Shown: positions 22,956 through 31,137 of the stretch, in pieces
Numbering within the stretch: the stretch's first letter is position 1
Layout of the letters: the number at the start of each line of letters is the position of its first letter
DNA from: Deltaproteobacteria bacterium
GTDB lineage: Bacteria; Desulfobacterota; Desulfuromonadia; Geobacterales; Geobacteraceae
NCBI GenBank assembly: GCA_009668975.1
Contig: SBEG01000005.1
Coordinates: 144,921 to 208,920 of the forward strand
Reading direction: 5' to 3'
DNA length: 64,000 nt
Made by a program: the position numbers and the translations under genes
Notes under the pieces: generated by a model
Databases searched by the model: none
The model's input: only the letters and a program-made list of their open reading frames with translations
What the model was told of the DNA's origin: nothing

Positions 22956-25349
22956 TCATGGCGGCATCTCCAGGTCATCCTCGGTCAAAAATAATACGGT
23001 CTCTTCGGGGATTTTATCCGTAACAGCGTCACAAGCCGCACTGGCTACGGGTTTGTCTGTTACGTTTTGCAAGTCGGAAACGAAACATGTCGGATGACGT
23101 GACGGATAATGTGTCGGATAGTGTGACGGATGATCCGTCACGGTTAAATCCGCATGGTTATTGGTTTGTGACGTTGTGACGGATAATTCAGGGGGGTAGG
23201 ACAGATATCGTGAAAAGGCTTCCCGGAATTGATCAAGGGTGTACCCTTTGGCGGTCTCTATCCCGATTCGGATGGTATGGGAGAGGATGCCGTATTCCCG
23301 GAGACGCTTTGCCACCTGCCGAGGTGTTATTGCATTTCCCCGGTTGAAGGTGGCCCAGGGCTTTTCCTCATCGGCACACAGGAGACGAATCAGGTCGGCC
23401 GTGGTTATGCGGTCCCGGTCATCACCGAAGATCTCCCGGATGTCGGCAAGGAGTTCCGTGCCGACCGTCTGCGCCGCGCTCTCGTTGCCGGACAGTTTCA
23501 GCGCCGCCGTAGTGCCGAGCTGCAGCCATTCATTGCCGGCCGCCATGGCAATGGCAAGGAGCGGTTCCCAATTGTCCTGCGCCCGGTCGTTCAGGCTTTG
23601 GGGGAGCGGTGGCCGGGCCTGCCTCACCTGGTCCCGATAGTCTTCGGCAAAACGCGCCAGCTTTGACCGCAAGGCATCGAACAGCCGCGGTTCGGCATGG
23701 CGGATGCGGTCAACCTCTTCGTGGGGCAACTTGCGCCGCAATTCCAGGATGATTGCCCTGTCTATCAGGGTGTCGGCAACGCGACCGATACCCGCTAAGG
23801 CCTTGGCCCCCCAGGTGTTGAACCTGGTCGGGGTGAAACTGTCACCCACGGTGCGGATGACATAGGCACTCTCCCGGGTATGGCCGCTGTTCAATATTCC
23901 GCGCAGCTCCTCGTTGTCTTTCATGAAGGCGTCAGCCTCGTCGATCAGCAGGGTGGGACACCAGGCGTCGATGGTGCGGTACAGGGCCGCCGGAGAAATG
24001 CTGCTGGTGGTGATGGCCCGGGCAGACAGCCGTCCCAGGAGAAACAGGAGCTGCGACTTGCCGCACCGTTTTTCGGGTGCGGTGATAATCGCCAGCGGCG
24101 CAACCTGCACCACGTCGATAAACCAGGTCATGGCGGCCCACAGGGCGACCGTATGGGCGGTCTCCCGTTCGCAGACGATGAACCGACGGACCGTGGCGGC
24201 AATGTCGGCCAGCAGTTGCGCCGGTTCAACCTGATCCGGCCAAGGCTCCACCTCGGCAAAGGGAAGGTCATCGGCAACGGGACCCTTGCGGGCATCCCTG
24301 ACGGCTGCATCCAGGGTCGCGGGCCGGACGCCGAGCGCCCTTGCTTCTTGCCTGCGTACCTGGTCGTAGTGCAGGGGGGTGAGTTTTGACAATCTCTCGA
24401 TTACGGCTTCAAGCGGGTATTCGGGGGATGTGTTGCCGGCGGATGTGGGAGGTGCGGGGGCGGTCGCATCCTCAATACAGGTCATGACCGCCTCCGGCCC
24501 GGCCAGCCGGGCCAGGTCGTTGAAGTCGGTATCTTTTTCTGTCCTGGTGGCTGGAAAACGGGGAACGGCAAGCAGGCCCGACACGGCCCGCGCCGCTTCA
24601 ATGGCTTTCGTCATGCCGGGGTTTCCCTCCGTGGCGTGATCGTCATCGGCGCACAGGATGAGAACGGTGTCCGGGTATTTCACCCGCAATGCCTCCGCCA
24701 CCGGTTTCAGGTTGGCGGCCGTGAAGGAGCAGCCCACGGCATGGCCGGTGAGTTCATGGAGCGTGGCGCCGGTCGCGTAGCCTTCTGCTATCAGGATTCT
24801 GTCGTGCGGTTTGCCGATGGCGTGGTAAAAGCCGGTTATGGCTGTGCCGGCCTTGAACCTCTTGCTTCCATCCGGCAGGATGAATTGCAGGCCGTGCATG
24901 GTCCCGGCGGTGTCCCGGATGGGGACCAGAAGCGCTTCCCGCAGTTGCCGGATGCCATGGGGCTTGATCGCCTTTGCAACAAGGTAGGGATGCTTTTCAT
25001 CAGCGTCCCGGCCTTTCTCCCAGAGATACGCCGATTTCTCCCGGCATTCCTGCCGGATCGCCCGTTCCATCTTGGCGGCCTCTTCCTTTGCCTGTTTCAC
25101 CCGGACCAGGAAGGCGGCCTGCTCTTCCGGATTCCTGTCGGAGACGGCCTGCCAGGTTTCCGAGATGCCGGAGCGCCAACAGCCGAATATGCCGCCTGTG
25201 CCGTCATCGAAGAGTTTGCACCAGCCGGCCATGTCGTTCTTCCGGTCACTGGTGGCAAACCTGACTATTTTGCCCGGCACGATGTCGGAAGGGCGAGGGG
25301 CGCCGCCTGTTGCTTCCCGGATTGCGTCGAGAAAATTCTCAATACTCAC
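22956..25349 (-). CDS. TOPRIM primase-helicase with DUF3631 domain
   Basis: The 797-residue replication protein starts at GTG 25349. The N-terminal part holds a zinc-poor primase-like region (GWCKLFDDGTGGIFGCW). A TOPRIM fold follows (ILIAEGYATGATL near residue 186, ADDDHATEGN near 237), and then a DUF3631 helicase with Walker A EKRCGKSQ near 426, Walker B LLIDEADAF near 468 and arginine-type RAIILELRRK near 520. Such proteins start replication of P4-like elements and integrative elements. The C-terminal tail has tetrapeptide repeats (HPSHYPTHYPSRHPT), encoded by tandem 12-bp DNA repeats. It is preceded by an AlpA-type regulator 11 bp away. Confidence 0.87.
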   Translation of the reverse strand: MSIENFLDAIREATGGAPRPSDIVPGKIVRFATSDRKNDMAGWCKLFDDGTGGIFGCWRSGISETWQAVSDRNPEEQAAFLVRVKQAKEEAAKMERAIRQECREKSAYLWEKGRDADEKHPYLVAKAIKPHGIRQLREALLVPIRDTAGTMHGLQFILPDGSKRFKAGTAITGFYHAIGKPHDRILIAEGYATGATLHELTGHAVGCSFTAANLKPVAEALRVKYPDTVLILCADDDHATEGNPGMTKAIEAARAVSGLLAVPRFPATRTEKDTDFNDLARLAGPEAVMTCIEDATAPAPPTSAGNTSPEYPLEAVIERLSKLTPLHYDQVRRQEARALGVRPATLDAAVRDARKGPVADDLPFAEVEPWPDQVEPAQLLADIAATVRRFIVCERETAHTVALWAAMTWFIDVVQVAPLAIITAPEKRCGKSQLLFLLGRLSARAITTSSISPAALYRTIDAWCPTLLIDEADAFMKDNEELRGILNSGHTRESAYVIRTVGDSFTPTRFNTWGAKALAGIGRVADTLIDRAIILELRRKLPHEEVDRIRHAEPRLFDALRSKLARFAEDYRDQVRQARPPLPQSLNDRAQDNWEPLLAIAMAAGNEWLQLGTTAALKLSGNESAAQTVGTELLADIREIFGDDRDRITTADLIRLLCADEEKPWATFNRGNAITPRQVAKRLREYGILSHTIRIGIETAKGYTLDQFREAFSRYLSYPPELSVTTSQTNNHADLTVTDHPSHYPTHYPSRHPTCFVSDLQNVTDKPVASAACDAVTDKIPEETVLFLTEDDLEMPP
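23087..23187. repeat. tandem 12-bp iteron-like repeats inside the primase-helicase gene
   Basis: Four consecutive 12-bp units occupy 23087-23134: ATGTCGGATGAC, GTGACGGATAAT, GTGTCGGATAGT and GTGACGGATGAT. An inverted CCGTCAC at 23136-23142 and an exact copy of unit 2 at 23176-23187 follow. The spacing of 12 bp keeps the reading frame. The arrangement resembles replication iterons. Confidence 0.6.
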
Positions 25350-25359
25350 AGGCCGTCCC

Positions 25360-25596
25360 CTATGTGGGCTGCCCTTCGATAAGTGCCCGGATATCTGAAA
25401 TTTTCCAGGCCGTAATCTTCGGGCCGAGCTTTACCGGTTGCGGATAACGACCGGACTTAACCCCGGCCCACCAGGTACTCTTGGAGACCGGAATAATTGG
25501 GGGAATCGGGGGATTGGCCTTGGGATTGCCGATGATGTGGGGGAGCCGGACAAAGCCCGTCTCCGGCAAGGTTGGTTTTGGTGCGAGGATTTCCAT
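25360..25596 (-). CDS. AlpA-family transcriptional regulator
   Basis: The start at 25596 (MEILAPKPTLP) has GGAGG 8 bases upstream; an upstream ATG at 25611 has none. The 78-residue protein matches the AlpA/phage excisionase fold: FVRLPHIIG, then VSKSTWWAGVKSGRYPQPVK, LGPKITAWKISDIRALIEG. These are small winged DNA-binding proteins that activate integrase or excision genes. It lies between the integrase and the primase-helicase, the standard place in P4-like elements, and is probably the element's excision or early regulator. Confidence 0.88.
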   Translation of the reverse strand: MEILAPKPTLPETGFVRLPHIIGNPKANPPIPPIIPVSKSTWWAGVKSGRYPQPVKLGPKITAWKISDIRALIEGQPT

Positions 25597-25631
25597 TTGA
25601 TCTGCCTCCATGGTTTCTTTGTTGGATTAAC

Positions 25632-25671
25632 AAAAAAGGCCATCACCCTTTCAATCAGGGCAATGGCCTTT
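25632..25671 (-). terminator. terminator behind the integrase operon
   Basis: On the minus strand AAAGGCCATTGCCCT pairs with AGGGTGATGGCCTTT and is followed by six T residues. It lies 196 bp after the integrase stop and separates the integrase transcript from the alpA-primase transcript. Confidence 0.75.
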
Positions 25672-25866
25672 GCTTAAAGACACGAAGTCTTGTGCCGTGA
25701 CCTTGACCCCGCCATGTAAGCGGAATCAACATATGTCGGACGGCATTATACCAATTCAAACGAGAACGTCAATAAGAATTATCAGCTAAAACCTTATTAA
25801 AACAATATGTTACAGATAGAAAACATGGGAAACATGGTGAACAATTACCATCCGAAAGGGACGTGA

Positions 25867-27102
25867 CTACCGGGACGTCCAACCAGTTAACTGTATAACC
25901 TTCGCCCCGCTCTTGAGTCCGTCCAGATAATCGGCCCATGCCTGCATCATCTTCCGGCGCTCGGCAAGGTGAGACGTCCGATTATAGGCTCGGCCGTTCG
26001 GGTCTTTGACTGCGTGGGCCAGTTGATGCTCAATGAAGTCAATCCGGACCTGTAGGACCTCGTCGAGGATCGTCCTTGCCATCGCCCTGAAACCGTGGCC
26101 GGTCATGGTGTCCTTATCATATCCCAAGTATCGCAGGGCGGCATTTATTCCGTTCTCGCTCATCGGTTTTGAGGCGCGACCAGGAAAGAGATACTTCCCA
26201 CTCCCGGTAACCGGCTGTAGCTCACGAAGAATCTCAACCGCTTGCTTGGATAGGGGGACAAGGTGCGGTTGCTTCATCTTCATTTTTTCCGCCGGGATGT
26301 TCCATTCGGCATTCCCAAGGTCAATGTCAGCCCATTCCGCTTTCCGTAGCTCCCCTGGACGGACAAAGACGAGGGGGGCAAGGCGTAAGGCACTCTTCAC
26401 GACAAATCCGCCCTGATAAGCGTCTATCGCCTTCAGAAGTCTTGCCACCTCTTTCGGGTCCGTAATACTGGCATGGTGCTTTACCCGCCGTTTTGAAAGC
26501 GCTCCCTTCAATGCCGTCGTGGGGTCTCCATCGGCCCGCCCGGTCACCGTGGCATACCGGAACACTTGGCCGCAAACAATCTTGATACGGTATGCCGTTT
26601 CAATCACTCCCCGGGCCTCGATGTTCTGCAGCATCCGCAAAACCTCAGGGGCCTTGATTTCCGATATGGGTCGGTTGCCGATAATCGGGAACACATCCTT
26701 TTCAAGACGGCTTATCACCATAACAGCGTGTGTCGGGCTCCATACCGGTTCATTCTTGCCGTACCACTCCCGGGCCACAACCTCGAAGGTATTCGCCGCC
26801 TTCTCAGCATTTGCCAACTTCCTAGCCTTACGAGCCTCTCCAGGGTCGATGTCAGCAGCTATCAGGCGTCGGGCCTCTGTCCTTTTGTCGCGAGCGTCTG
26901 AAAGGGTTACCTCTGGATACGTTCCGAGAGCTAGGAGCTTTTCTTTGCCGCCGAAACGATACTTAAACCGCCAGCACTTGCTACCGTTCGGAGTTTTCTT
27001 GCCGGGTGGCATTACAAGAAGAAATAAACCGTCACCATCGAAGAGTTTGAACTGTTTTTCAGTGGGCTTTGCGTTGCGGACTTTAACGTCTGTCAGTGCC
27101 AT
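25867..27102 (-). CDS. int: P4-type tyrosine integrase (DUF4102)
   Basis: The 411-residue protein has an N-terminal DUF4102 arm-binding domain (residues 1-85, LTDVKVRNAKPTEKQFKLFD, GDGLFLLV, WRFKYRFGGKEKLLALGTYP). A SAM-like core-binding domain (about 100-200) and a catalytic domain follow, with Arg in RPGELRKAEW (about 247), HGFRAMA (about 337), HQLAHAV (about 360) and nucleophile RAYNRT (about 372). This is the P4/CP4-57 group that integrates at the 3' ends of tRNA genes, which fits tRNA-Ser lying 640 bp away and a T-arm copy at 5146. It is translated 12 bp after the orphan DUF4102 gene. Confidence 0.95.
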   Translation of the reverse strand: MALTDVKVRNAKPTEKQFKLFDGDGLFLLVMPPGKKTPNGSKCWRFKYRFGGKEKLLALGTYPEVTLSDARDKRTEARRLIAADIDPGEARKARKLANAEKAANTFEVVAREWYGKNEPVWSPTHAVMVISRLEKDVFPIIGNRPISEIKAPEVLRMLQNIEARGVIETAYRIKIVCGQVFRYATVTGRADGDPTTALKGALSKRRVKHHASITDPKEVARLLKAIDAYQGGFVVKSALRLAPLVFVRPGELRKAEWADIDLGNAEWNIPAEKMKMKQPHLVPLSKQAVEILRELQPVTGSGKYLFPGRASKPMSENGINAALRYLGYDKDTMTGHGFRAMARTILDEVLQVRIDFIEHQLAHAVKDPNGRAYNRTSHLAERRKMMQAWADYLDGLKSGAKVIQLTGWTSR

Positions 27103-27113
27103 AGGTCACCTCG

Positions 27114-27539
27114 CTACAGCAGTTTGTTTAAAAGTTTGTTGACGAATGTCGCCTCTTCCTGAGTAAACCGAAGAACGGAGCGTCCCTTCCAAATTTCTAT
27201 GGTTCCATCCATGACCACCCTCACAGAAGGTTTCACCTCCGTAGCCCCATGTATCAACGTCTCTTTTTTCCTTGCTGAAGAAGGGTCAATCTCTTTATCG
27301 AGAAGGAAACGCGCTTCCGCCCGCATCAGACGAGCATCTGACAAGGATACATCGGGGTATTTACCAAATGAGAGCAGTTTCTCTTTTCCTTCAAAGCGGT
27401 ATTTATAGCGCCACAACTTACGTCCGCTCGTCTCAATTTGGAGAAAAAGGCCTGCACCGTCAAACATCTTGATGGGTATATCGCAGGGTAGGGCTGATTC
27501 AATTTCAGTCTCGGAAAGTGGGGAAATTCGCATAGACAT
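27114..27539 (-). CDS. orphan integrase arm-binding (DUF4102) protein
   Basis: The 141-residue protein has a complete DUF4102 domain (residues 20-90: IKMFDGAGLFLQIETSGRKL, WRYKYRFEGKEKLLSFGKYP, DVSLSDARLMRAEARFLLDK) but no core-binding or catalytic domain. It ends with a different segment of about 45 residues (VRVVMDGTIEIWKGRSVLRF, TQEEATFVNKLLNKL) that is not part of integrases I know. It precedes the full integrase by 12 bp on the same strand. It could be a truncated duplicate, or a stand-alone competitor that occupies arm sites and controls integration or excision. The intact C-terminus and operon position favour a retained gene. Confidence 0.75.
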   Translation of the reverse strand: MSMRISPLSETEIESALPCDIPIKMFDGAGLFLQIETSGRKLWRYKYRFEGKEKLLSFGKYPDVSLSDARLMRAEARFLLDKEIDPSSARKKETLIHGATEVKPSVRVVMDGTIEIWKGRSVLRFTQEEATFVNKLLNKLL

Positions 27540-27577
27540 GCCGTATTCTCCCTTTACACAAGGCCTTACAGACGTTT

Positions 27578-27629
27578 CAGGGGTAGTCTATTTTTGGTAG
27601 GAGGGGTAGATGCTGCAAATCTACCCCTG
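27578..27629. promoter_or_regulatory. putative integrase arm-type sites, right end
   Basis: AGGGGTAG (27578-27586), TTTGGTAG (27593-27600), AGGGGTAG (27602-27609) and an inverted CTACCCCT (27621-27628) lie between the orphan arm-domain gene and tRNA-Ser. Related motifs occur at the left island end (5217-5240). They are candidate binding sites for the DUF4102 domains, and the inverted pair can also form a hairpin. Confidence 0.45.
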
Positions 27630-27682
27630 ATCGGGCTGGATGTCAATACACAATCGTGGACAGCAATAGACGCCAGATAAAG

Positions 27683-27710
27683 AAAAAGCCCCGATTTCTC
27701 GGGGCTATTT
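27683..27710 (-). terminator. terminator of tRNA-Ser
   Basis: AGCCCCGAGAAATCGGGGCTTTTT on the minus strand is a stem of eight pairs with a T run, 31 bp beyond the tRNA 3' end. Confidence 0.8.
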
Positions 27711-27741
27711 GGACACCATCGGATTTCGATGGATAATTAAC

Positions 27742-27829
27742 TGGCGGAGAGATAGGGATTCGAACCCTAGGTACGTTGCCGTACACCTGATTTCGAGTCA
27801 GGCACCATCGACCACTCGGACATCTCTCC
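27742..27829 (-). tRNA. tRNA-Ser(CGA)
   Basis: The 88-nt gene folds as a class II tRNA. The acceptor GGAGAGA pairs with TCTCTCC, the anticodon loop CTCGAAA gives anticodon CGA (27793-27795), there is a long variable arm (GTACGGCAACGTAC) and the T loop is TTCGAAT. The CCA end is encoded. It reads UCG serine codons. Its 3' part is the attachment site of the island at lower coordinates, and a 17-bp copy lies at 5146-5162. Confidence 0.96.
27749..27765 (-). other. right attachment-site core within tRNA-Ser
   Basis: This is the T-arm part of tRNA-Ser that recurs at 5146-5162. The integrase gene lies next to it, as in P4-type islands, and the tRNA stays complete because the element restores its 3' end. 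Confidence 0.6.
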
Positions 27830-27906
27830 TCTGTGCCCGGGCATTATCATAAAATACCGGGCGAATGTCAAGCCGCAAGCATCTGCGGCGATTACTTCCG
27901 ATCCAG

Positions 27907-28755
27907 TCACTCCCTTCCGTAGCGCTCCGCCAGGTAGGAACTCCTCACATAGGGCCCGCTTTCCACGTGCCGGAAGCCCATGGCCAGCGCCTGTTCCCGG
28001 TAGCGGTCGAAGATCTCGGGCGGCAGATATTCCTGAACCGTATAGTGGCGCTTGCTCGGGGCCAGGTACTGGCCGATGCTCAGGTAGCTGCAGCCGGCCG
28101 CCAGCAGGTCGGCAAATACTTCGACGACCTCTTCCTCCCGCTCCCCCATACCGAGCATGAGCCCTGATTTGCTCCGCACGGCGGAATCCAGCTCACCAAT
28201 CAGCCGCAGCACCTGGAGCGAGCGCCGGTATTCGGCGCCCTCGCGGATAGAATAGAGTCGCGGCACCGTTTCCAGATTGTGGCCGAGGATATCCGGCCGG
28301 GAGGAAACGACTGTTGCCAGACTCTCCCGGCTCCCCTGAAAATCGGGGATCAGCAGCTCGACCGTAGTGCCGGGTGCGACATTGCGAATTTCATGCACCG
28401 TTTCGGCGTAAAGTCCGGCGCCGCCGTCCGCGAGGTCGTCGCGGGTCGGGCTGGTGATTACCACATGGCGCAGCTGCAACTTCCGGATCGCCTCCGCCAC
28501 CCGGCGCGGCTCTCCCGGGTCGGCCGGGAGCGGCACCCGCTTCGTGACATTGCAGAAGGAGCAGAGCCGGGTGCAGAGCGTGCCGAGAATCAGAAAGGTG
28601 GCCTGGTTGTTGCCGTAGCATTCACTGATGTTCGGGCAGTGGGCCTCGCGGCAGACGGTGTGGAGCCGCAAGTCTTCCAAGAGTTGATCCATGTCGCGGT
28701 GGGAGGCGGGCGAGATCTTTTTCTGCAGCCATTCGGGCCGACGGGAAAGGCTCAT
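27907..28755 (-). CDS. lipA: lipoyl synthase LipA, copy 1
   Basis: The 282-residue radical SAM enzyme inserts two sulfurs into protein-bound octanoyl groups. It has both LipA clusters: the auxiliary CREAHCPNISEC motif (about residues 36-47) and the SAM motif CTRLCSFC (about 60-67), plus the C-terminal RSSY serine that completes the auxiliary cluster. It overlaps the upstream ligase gene by 4 bp and ends the gcv operon, so it probably serves GcvH lipoylation. The window has a second lipA at 62989. It is slightly short at the N-terminus compared with the usual 300-320 residues. Confidence 0.95.
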   Translation of the reverse strand: MSLSRRPEWLQKKISPASHRDMDQLLEDLRLHTVCREAHCPNISECYGNNQATFLILGTLCTRLCSFCNVTKRVPLPADPGEPRRVAEAIRKLQLRHVVITSPTRDDLADGGAGLYAETVHEIRNVAPGTTVELLIPDFQGSRESLATVVSSRPDILGHNLETVPRLYSIREGAEYRRSLQVLRLIGELDSAVRSKSGLMLGMGEREEEVVEVFADLLAAGCSYLSIGQYLAPSKRHYTVQEYLPPEIFDRYREQALAMGFRHVESGPYVRSSYLAERYGRE

Positions 28756-29588
28756 GCTGCCTCCCCCGCAAGGTTCCAGCTGTCAGAACAGTATTTCGCC
28801 TCCCGCAGCAGCCCGGCTTTTTCCGTTTCCTCGCTTTTGGGAGTGGAGCTGCGCAGACTGATGCCGAGATGCTCCGCGAACGAGGCCAGGAGCTGTTCCT
28901 TCAGCGCCTCCGGCGTCAGTGAGACACCGGCCTCGGCCAGGGAGGTCGCACCGGCGGGCAGCGCACAGCGCAGATAGGGTTGGGCTTGGGCGAGTGCGGG
29001 AAGCAGGGGAATGGAGCCGTGCTGGAAGATCAGACCGCGCGAGCGGCGCTGGGCATTGCCGCCGAGCTTGCGGCCATCCACCAGGATGTCGTACTCTTCG
29101 GTACCGGCAAAGCAGAGCGGAGTCCGTTCGCCAAACCGCGCCGGACGGGCCGGGGAATCAACGGCAAAGGCCGGGGACAGGCCGAGCCGGCGGTAGGCCA
29201 GGAGCAGAAAGCCGCAGAGCCGCCGGAACGACTCCTTGACGCCGACGATGTCCGAGATCTGACCGGGGGTGCAGACGATGCTGTAGGTCAGCTCCTCGGC
29301 GTGGAAGATACAACCGCCGCCGGTCACCCGCCGCACCACCGGAATCCCGGCCCGGGCGCAGCCTTCCAGGTCAACCACCTCTTCCGGTTTCTGAAAGCGG
29401 CCGAGGGAAAAGGCCGGCGGGCTCCAACCGTAGAGACGCAGCAGCGGCAGGGAACTCCCGGGATCGAAACAGGCGAGCAGAGCCTCGTCCAGCGCCATGT
29501 TGCTCGGCCCATCCAGCGGTCCGGTATCGATCAATCGCCACGCCTTCGCTGAAGCTTCGGCGCGCAAGCACGCCACCTCACTCTTCAC
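28752..29588 (-). CDS. lipoate/octanoate-protein ligase family (LplA/LipM-like)
   Basis: The 278-residue protein belongs to the BPL/LplA fold: LPLLRLYGWSPPAFSLGRFQ, RRVTGGGCIFH (about residue 90), and AGTEEYDILVDGRKLGG with the binding lysine (about 175). It transfers octanoyl or lipoyl groups to carrier proteins. Its place between gcvPB and lipA points to GcvH as the target. The predicted start is GTG 29588, and the first 18 or so residues (SEVACLRAEASAKAW) are encoded by an intergenic repeat unit (29543-29574). The true start may be reshaped by that repeat or lie at an internal codon. An LplA or a LipM-type transferase cannot be told apart from sequence alone. Confidence 0.82.
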   Translation of the reverse strand: MKSEVACLRAEASAKAWRLIDTGPLDGPSNMALDEALLACFDPGSSLPLLRLYGWSPPAFSLGRFQKPEEVVDLEGCARAGIPVVRRVTGGGCIFHAEELTYSIVCTPGQISDIVGVKESFRRLCGFLLLAYRRLGLSPAFAVDSPARPARFGERTPLCFAGTEEYDILVDGRKLGGNAQRRSRGLIFQHGSIPLLPALAQAQPYLRCALPAGATSLAEAGVSLTPEALKEQLLASFAEHLGISLRSSTPKSEETEKAGLLREAKYCSDSWNLAGEAA

Positions 29589-29635
29589 TCTTCACTCCCC
29601 ACTCCTTCGCTGAAGCTTCGACGCGCACGCACGCC
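29543..29635. repeat. tandem copies of a CCTTCGCTGAAGCTTCG repeat
   Basis: Two copies (29543-29574 and 29604-29635) match at most positions of CCTTCGCTGAAGCTTCGG followed by CGCGCAAGCACGCC. The first overlaps the 5' end of the ligase gene. A longer diverged copy lies at 33043-33110 in the same operon. The core CTTCGCTGAAGCTTCG is nearly palindromic. Confidence 0.65.
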
Positions 29636-29673
29636 TTCTTTTTCCTTGTTCCCCGTTCCCCGATCCTCGTTCC

Positions 29674-31137
29674 TCATTCCTCCTGCCCAGCAATCGCCCA
29701 CGAACAGCAGACATTGATCTCCCGTGCCGCCTTTGTTTCATCCAGCCGTGAAACCGGCATGGTCCGGGGTGCCTGGAACAGCGCCTCGGGATTGGTTTCT
29801 GCCAGCTCGGCCGCCTCGATCATCACGGCGATGAAGGCATCGAGGGTTTCCTTGCTCTCGGTCTCGGTCGGCTCGATCATGATCGCCTCCTTGACGATCA
29901 GCGGGAAATATACCGTGGGTGGATGGAAGCCCCGGTCGATGAGATACTTGGCGATGTCGAGGGCATGAACGCCCTGCTTCAGCTGCCGGGCGGCGGAAAA
30001 GACGCATTCGTGCATGCAGCTGGTGTCGAAAGGCAGGTCATACCAGCCTTTCAGCCTGCTCATGACATAGTTTGCATTCAGCACCGCCTGCTCACTCACC
30101 TCCACCAGGCCGTCCCGGCCGAGCATGGTGATGTAGGCCAGCGCCCGCACCAGAATGCCGAAGTTGCCGTAGAAGTTGGCCAAGCGGCCGATACTTTCCG
30201 CTGCCGGTTCCGCGAGATGGTAGCTGCCGTCAGTGTGCTGTGCGATTCGGGGTGACGGCAGGAACGGCAGCAGCTTCTCGCTCGCCCCCACCGGGCCGCT
30301 CCCCGGACCGCCGCCGCCGTGGGGCGTGCCGAAGGTCTTGTGCAGGTTGACGTGCATGACGTCGAAGCCGATTTCGCCCGGCCGGACCTTGCCGAGAATC
30401 GCATTCAGATTGGCACCGTCGCAGTAGACCAGGGCGCCGAACCGGTGGGCGATGGCGCAGATCTCTGCCACCTGGGGATTGAAGAGGCCGAGGGTGTTGG
30501 GGCAGGTCATCATCACTGCGGCCACCTCATTATTCATGGTCTTGCGGAAAGCGTCAAGGTCCATGTCGCCAGCGGGAGAAGTCGGGACAGTAAGCACCTC
30601 GTAGCCGACCAGGGCGGCAGTGGCCGGATTGGTGCCGTGGGAGGAATCCGGCACCACCACGAAGCGACGCTGCTGCCCCTGCGAACGGTGCCAGGCGGCG
30701 ATCATCATGATGCCGGCCATTTCGCCGTGGGCGCCGGCCAGGGGCTGGCAGGAAAAGGCCGCCATGCCGGTGATCTCGGCCAGGAGCTGCGACAGCTGGT
30801 GGATTACGCCGAGCGAGCCCTGCACGAACGACTCGCCGGCAGGAAGATAGGGCAGCAGCGGATGGGCTCCGGCAAAAGGCCGGACCGCCTCTTCGGCCGC
30901 CTTGGCGTTGTATTTCATGGTGCAGGAGCCAAGCGGGTAGAAGTTCGTGTCCACGGCAAAGTTGCGGCGCGAAAGATTGCTGAAATGGCGGACCACCTCA
31001 AGTTCGCTCAACTCGGGAAGCCCGGCCGGCTCGGCCCTGAGGAAAGCGGCAGGGAGGTCGGCAGCCCGGGGCACATCACTCCGCGGGAGCAGCGTCCCGT
31101 GACGGCCGGGCACCGATTTTTCGAAGATCAGCTCCAT
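29674..31137 (-). CDS. gcvPB: glycine dehydrogenase subunit 2 (GcvPB)
   Basis: The 487-residue subunit is the C-terminal half of P-protein, the PLP enzyme that decarboxylates glycine and loads the methylamine on GcvH. The PLP lysine lies in [16 protein letters not shown] (about residue 268), with [15 protein letters not shown] and [14 protein letters not shown] segments upstream. Length and motifs are normal for the two-subunit form found in many anaerobes and Gram-positives. The start overlaps gcvPA by 10 bp. It is the fourth gene of the operon. Confidence 0.96.
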   Translation of the reverse strand: MELIFEKSVPGRHGTLLPRSDVPRAADLPAAFLRAEPAGLPELSELEVVRHFSNLSRRNFAVDTNFYPLGSCTMKYNAKAAEEAVRPFAGAHPLLPYLPAGESFVQGSLGVIHQLSQLLAEITGMAAFSCQPLAGAHGEMAGIMMIAAWHRSQGQQRRFVVVPDSSHGTNPATAALVGYEVLTVPTSPAGDMDLDAFRKTMNNEVAAVMMTCPNTLGLFNPQVAEICAIAHRFGALVYCDGANLNAILGKVRPGEIGFDVMHVNLHKTFGTPHGGGGPGSGPVGASEKLLPFLPSPRIAQHTDGSYHLAEPAAESIGRLANFYGNFGILVRALAYITMLGRDGLVEVSEQAVLNANYVMSRLKGWYDLPFDTSCMHECVFSAARQLKQGVHALDIAKYLIDRGFHPPTVYFPLIVKEAIMIEPTETESKETLDAFIAVMIEAAELAETNPEALFQAPRTMPVSRLDETKAAREINVCCSWAIAGQEE

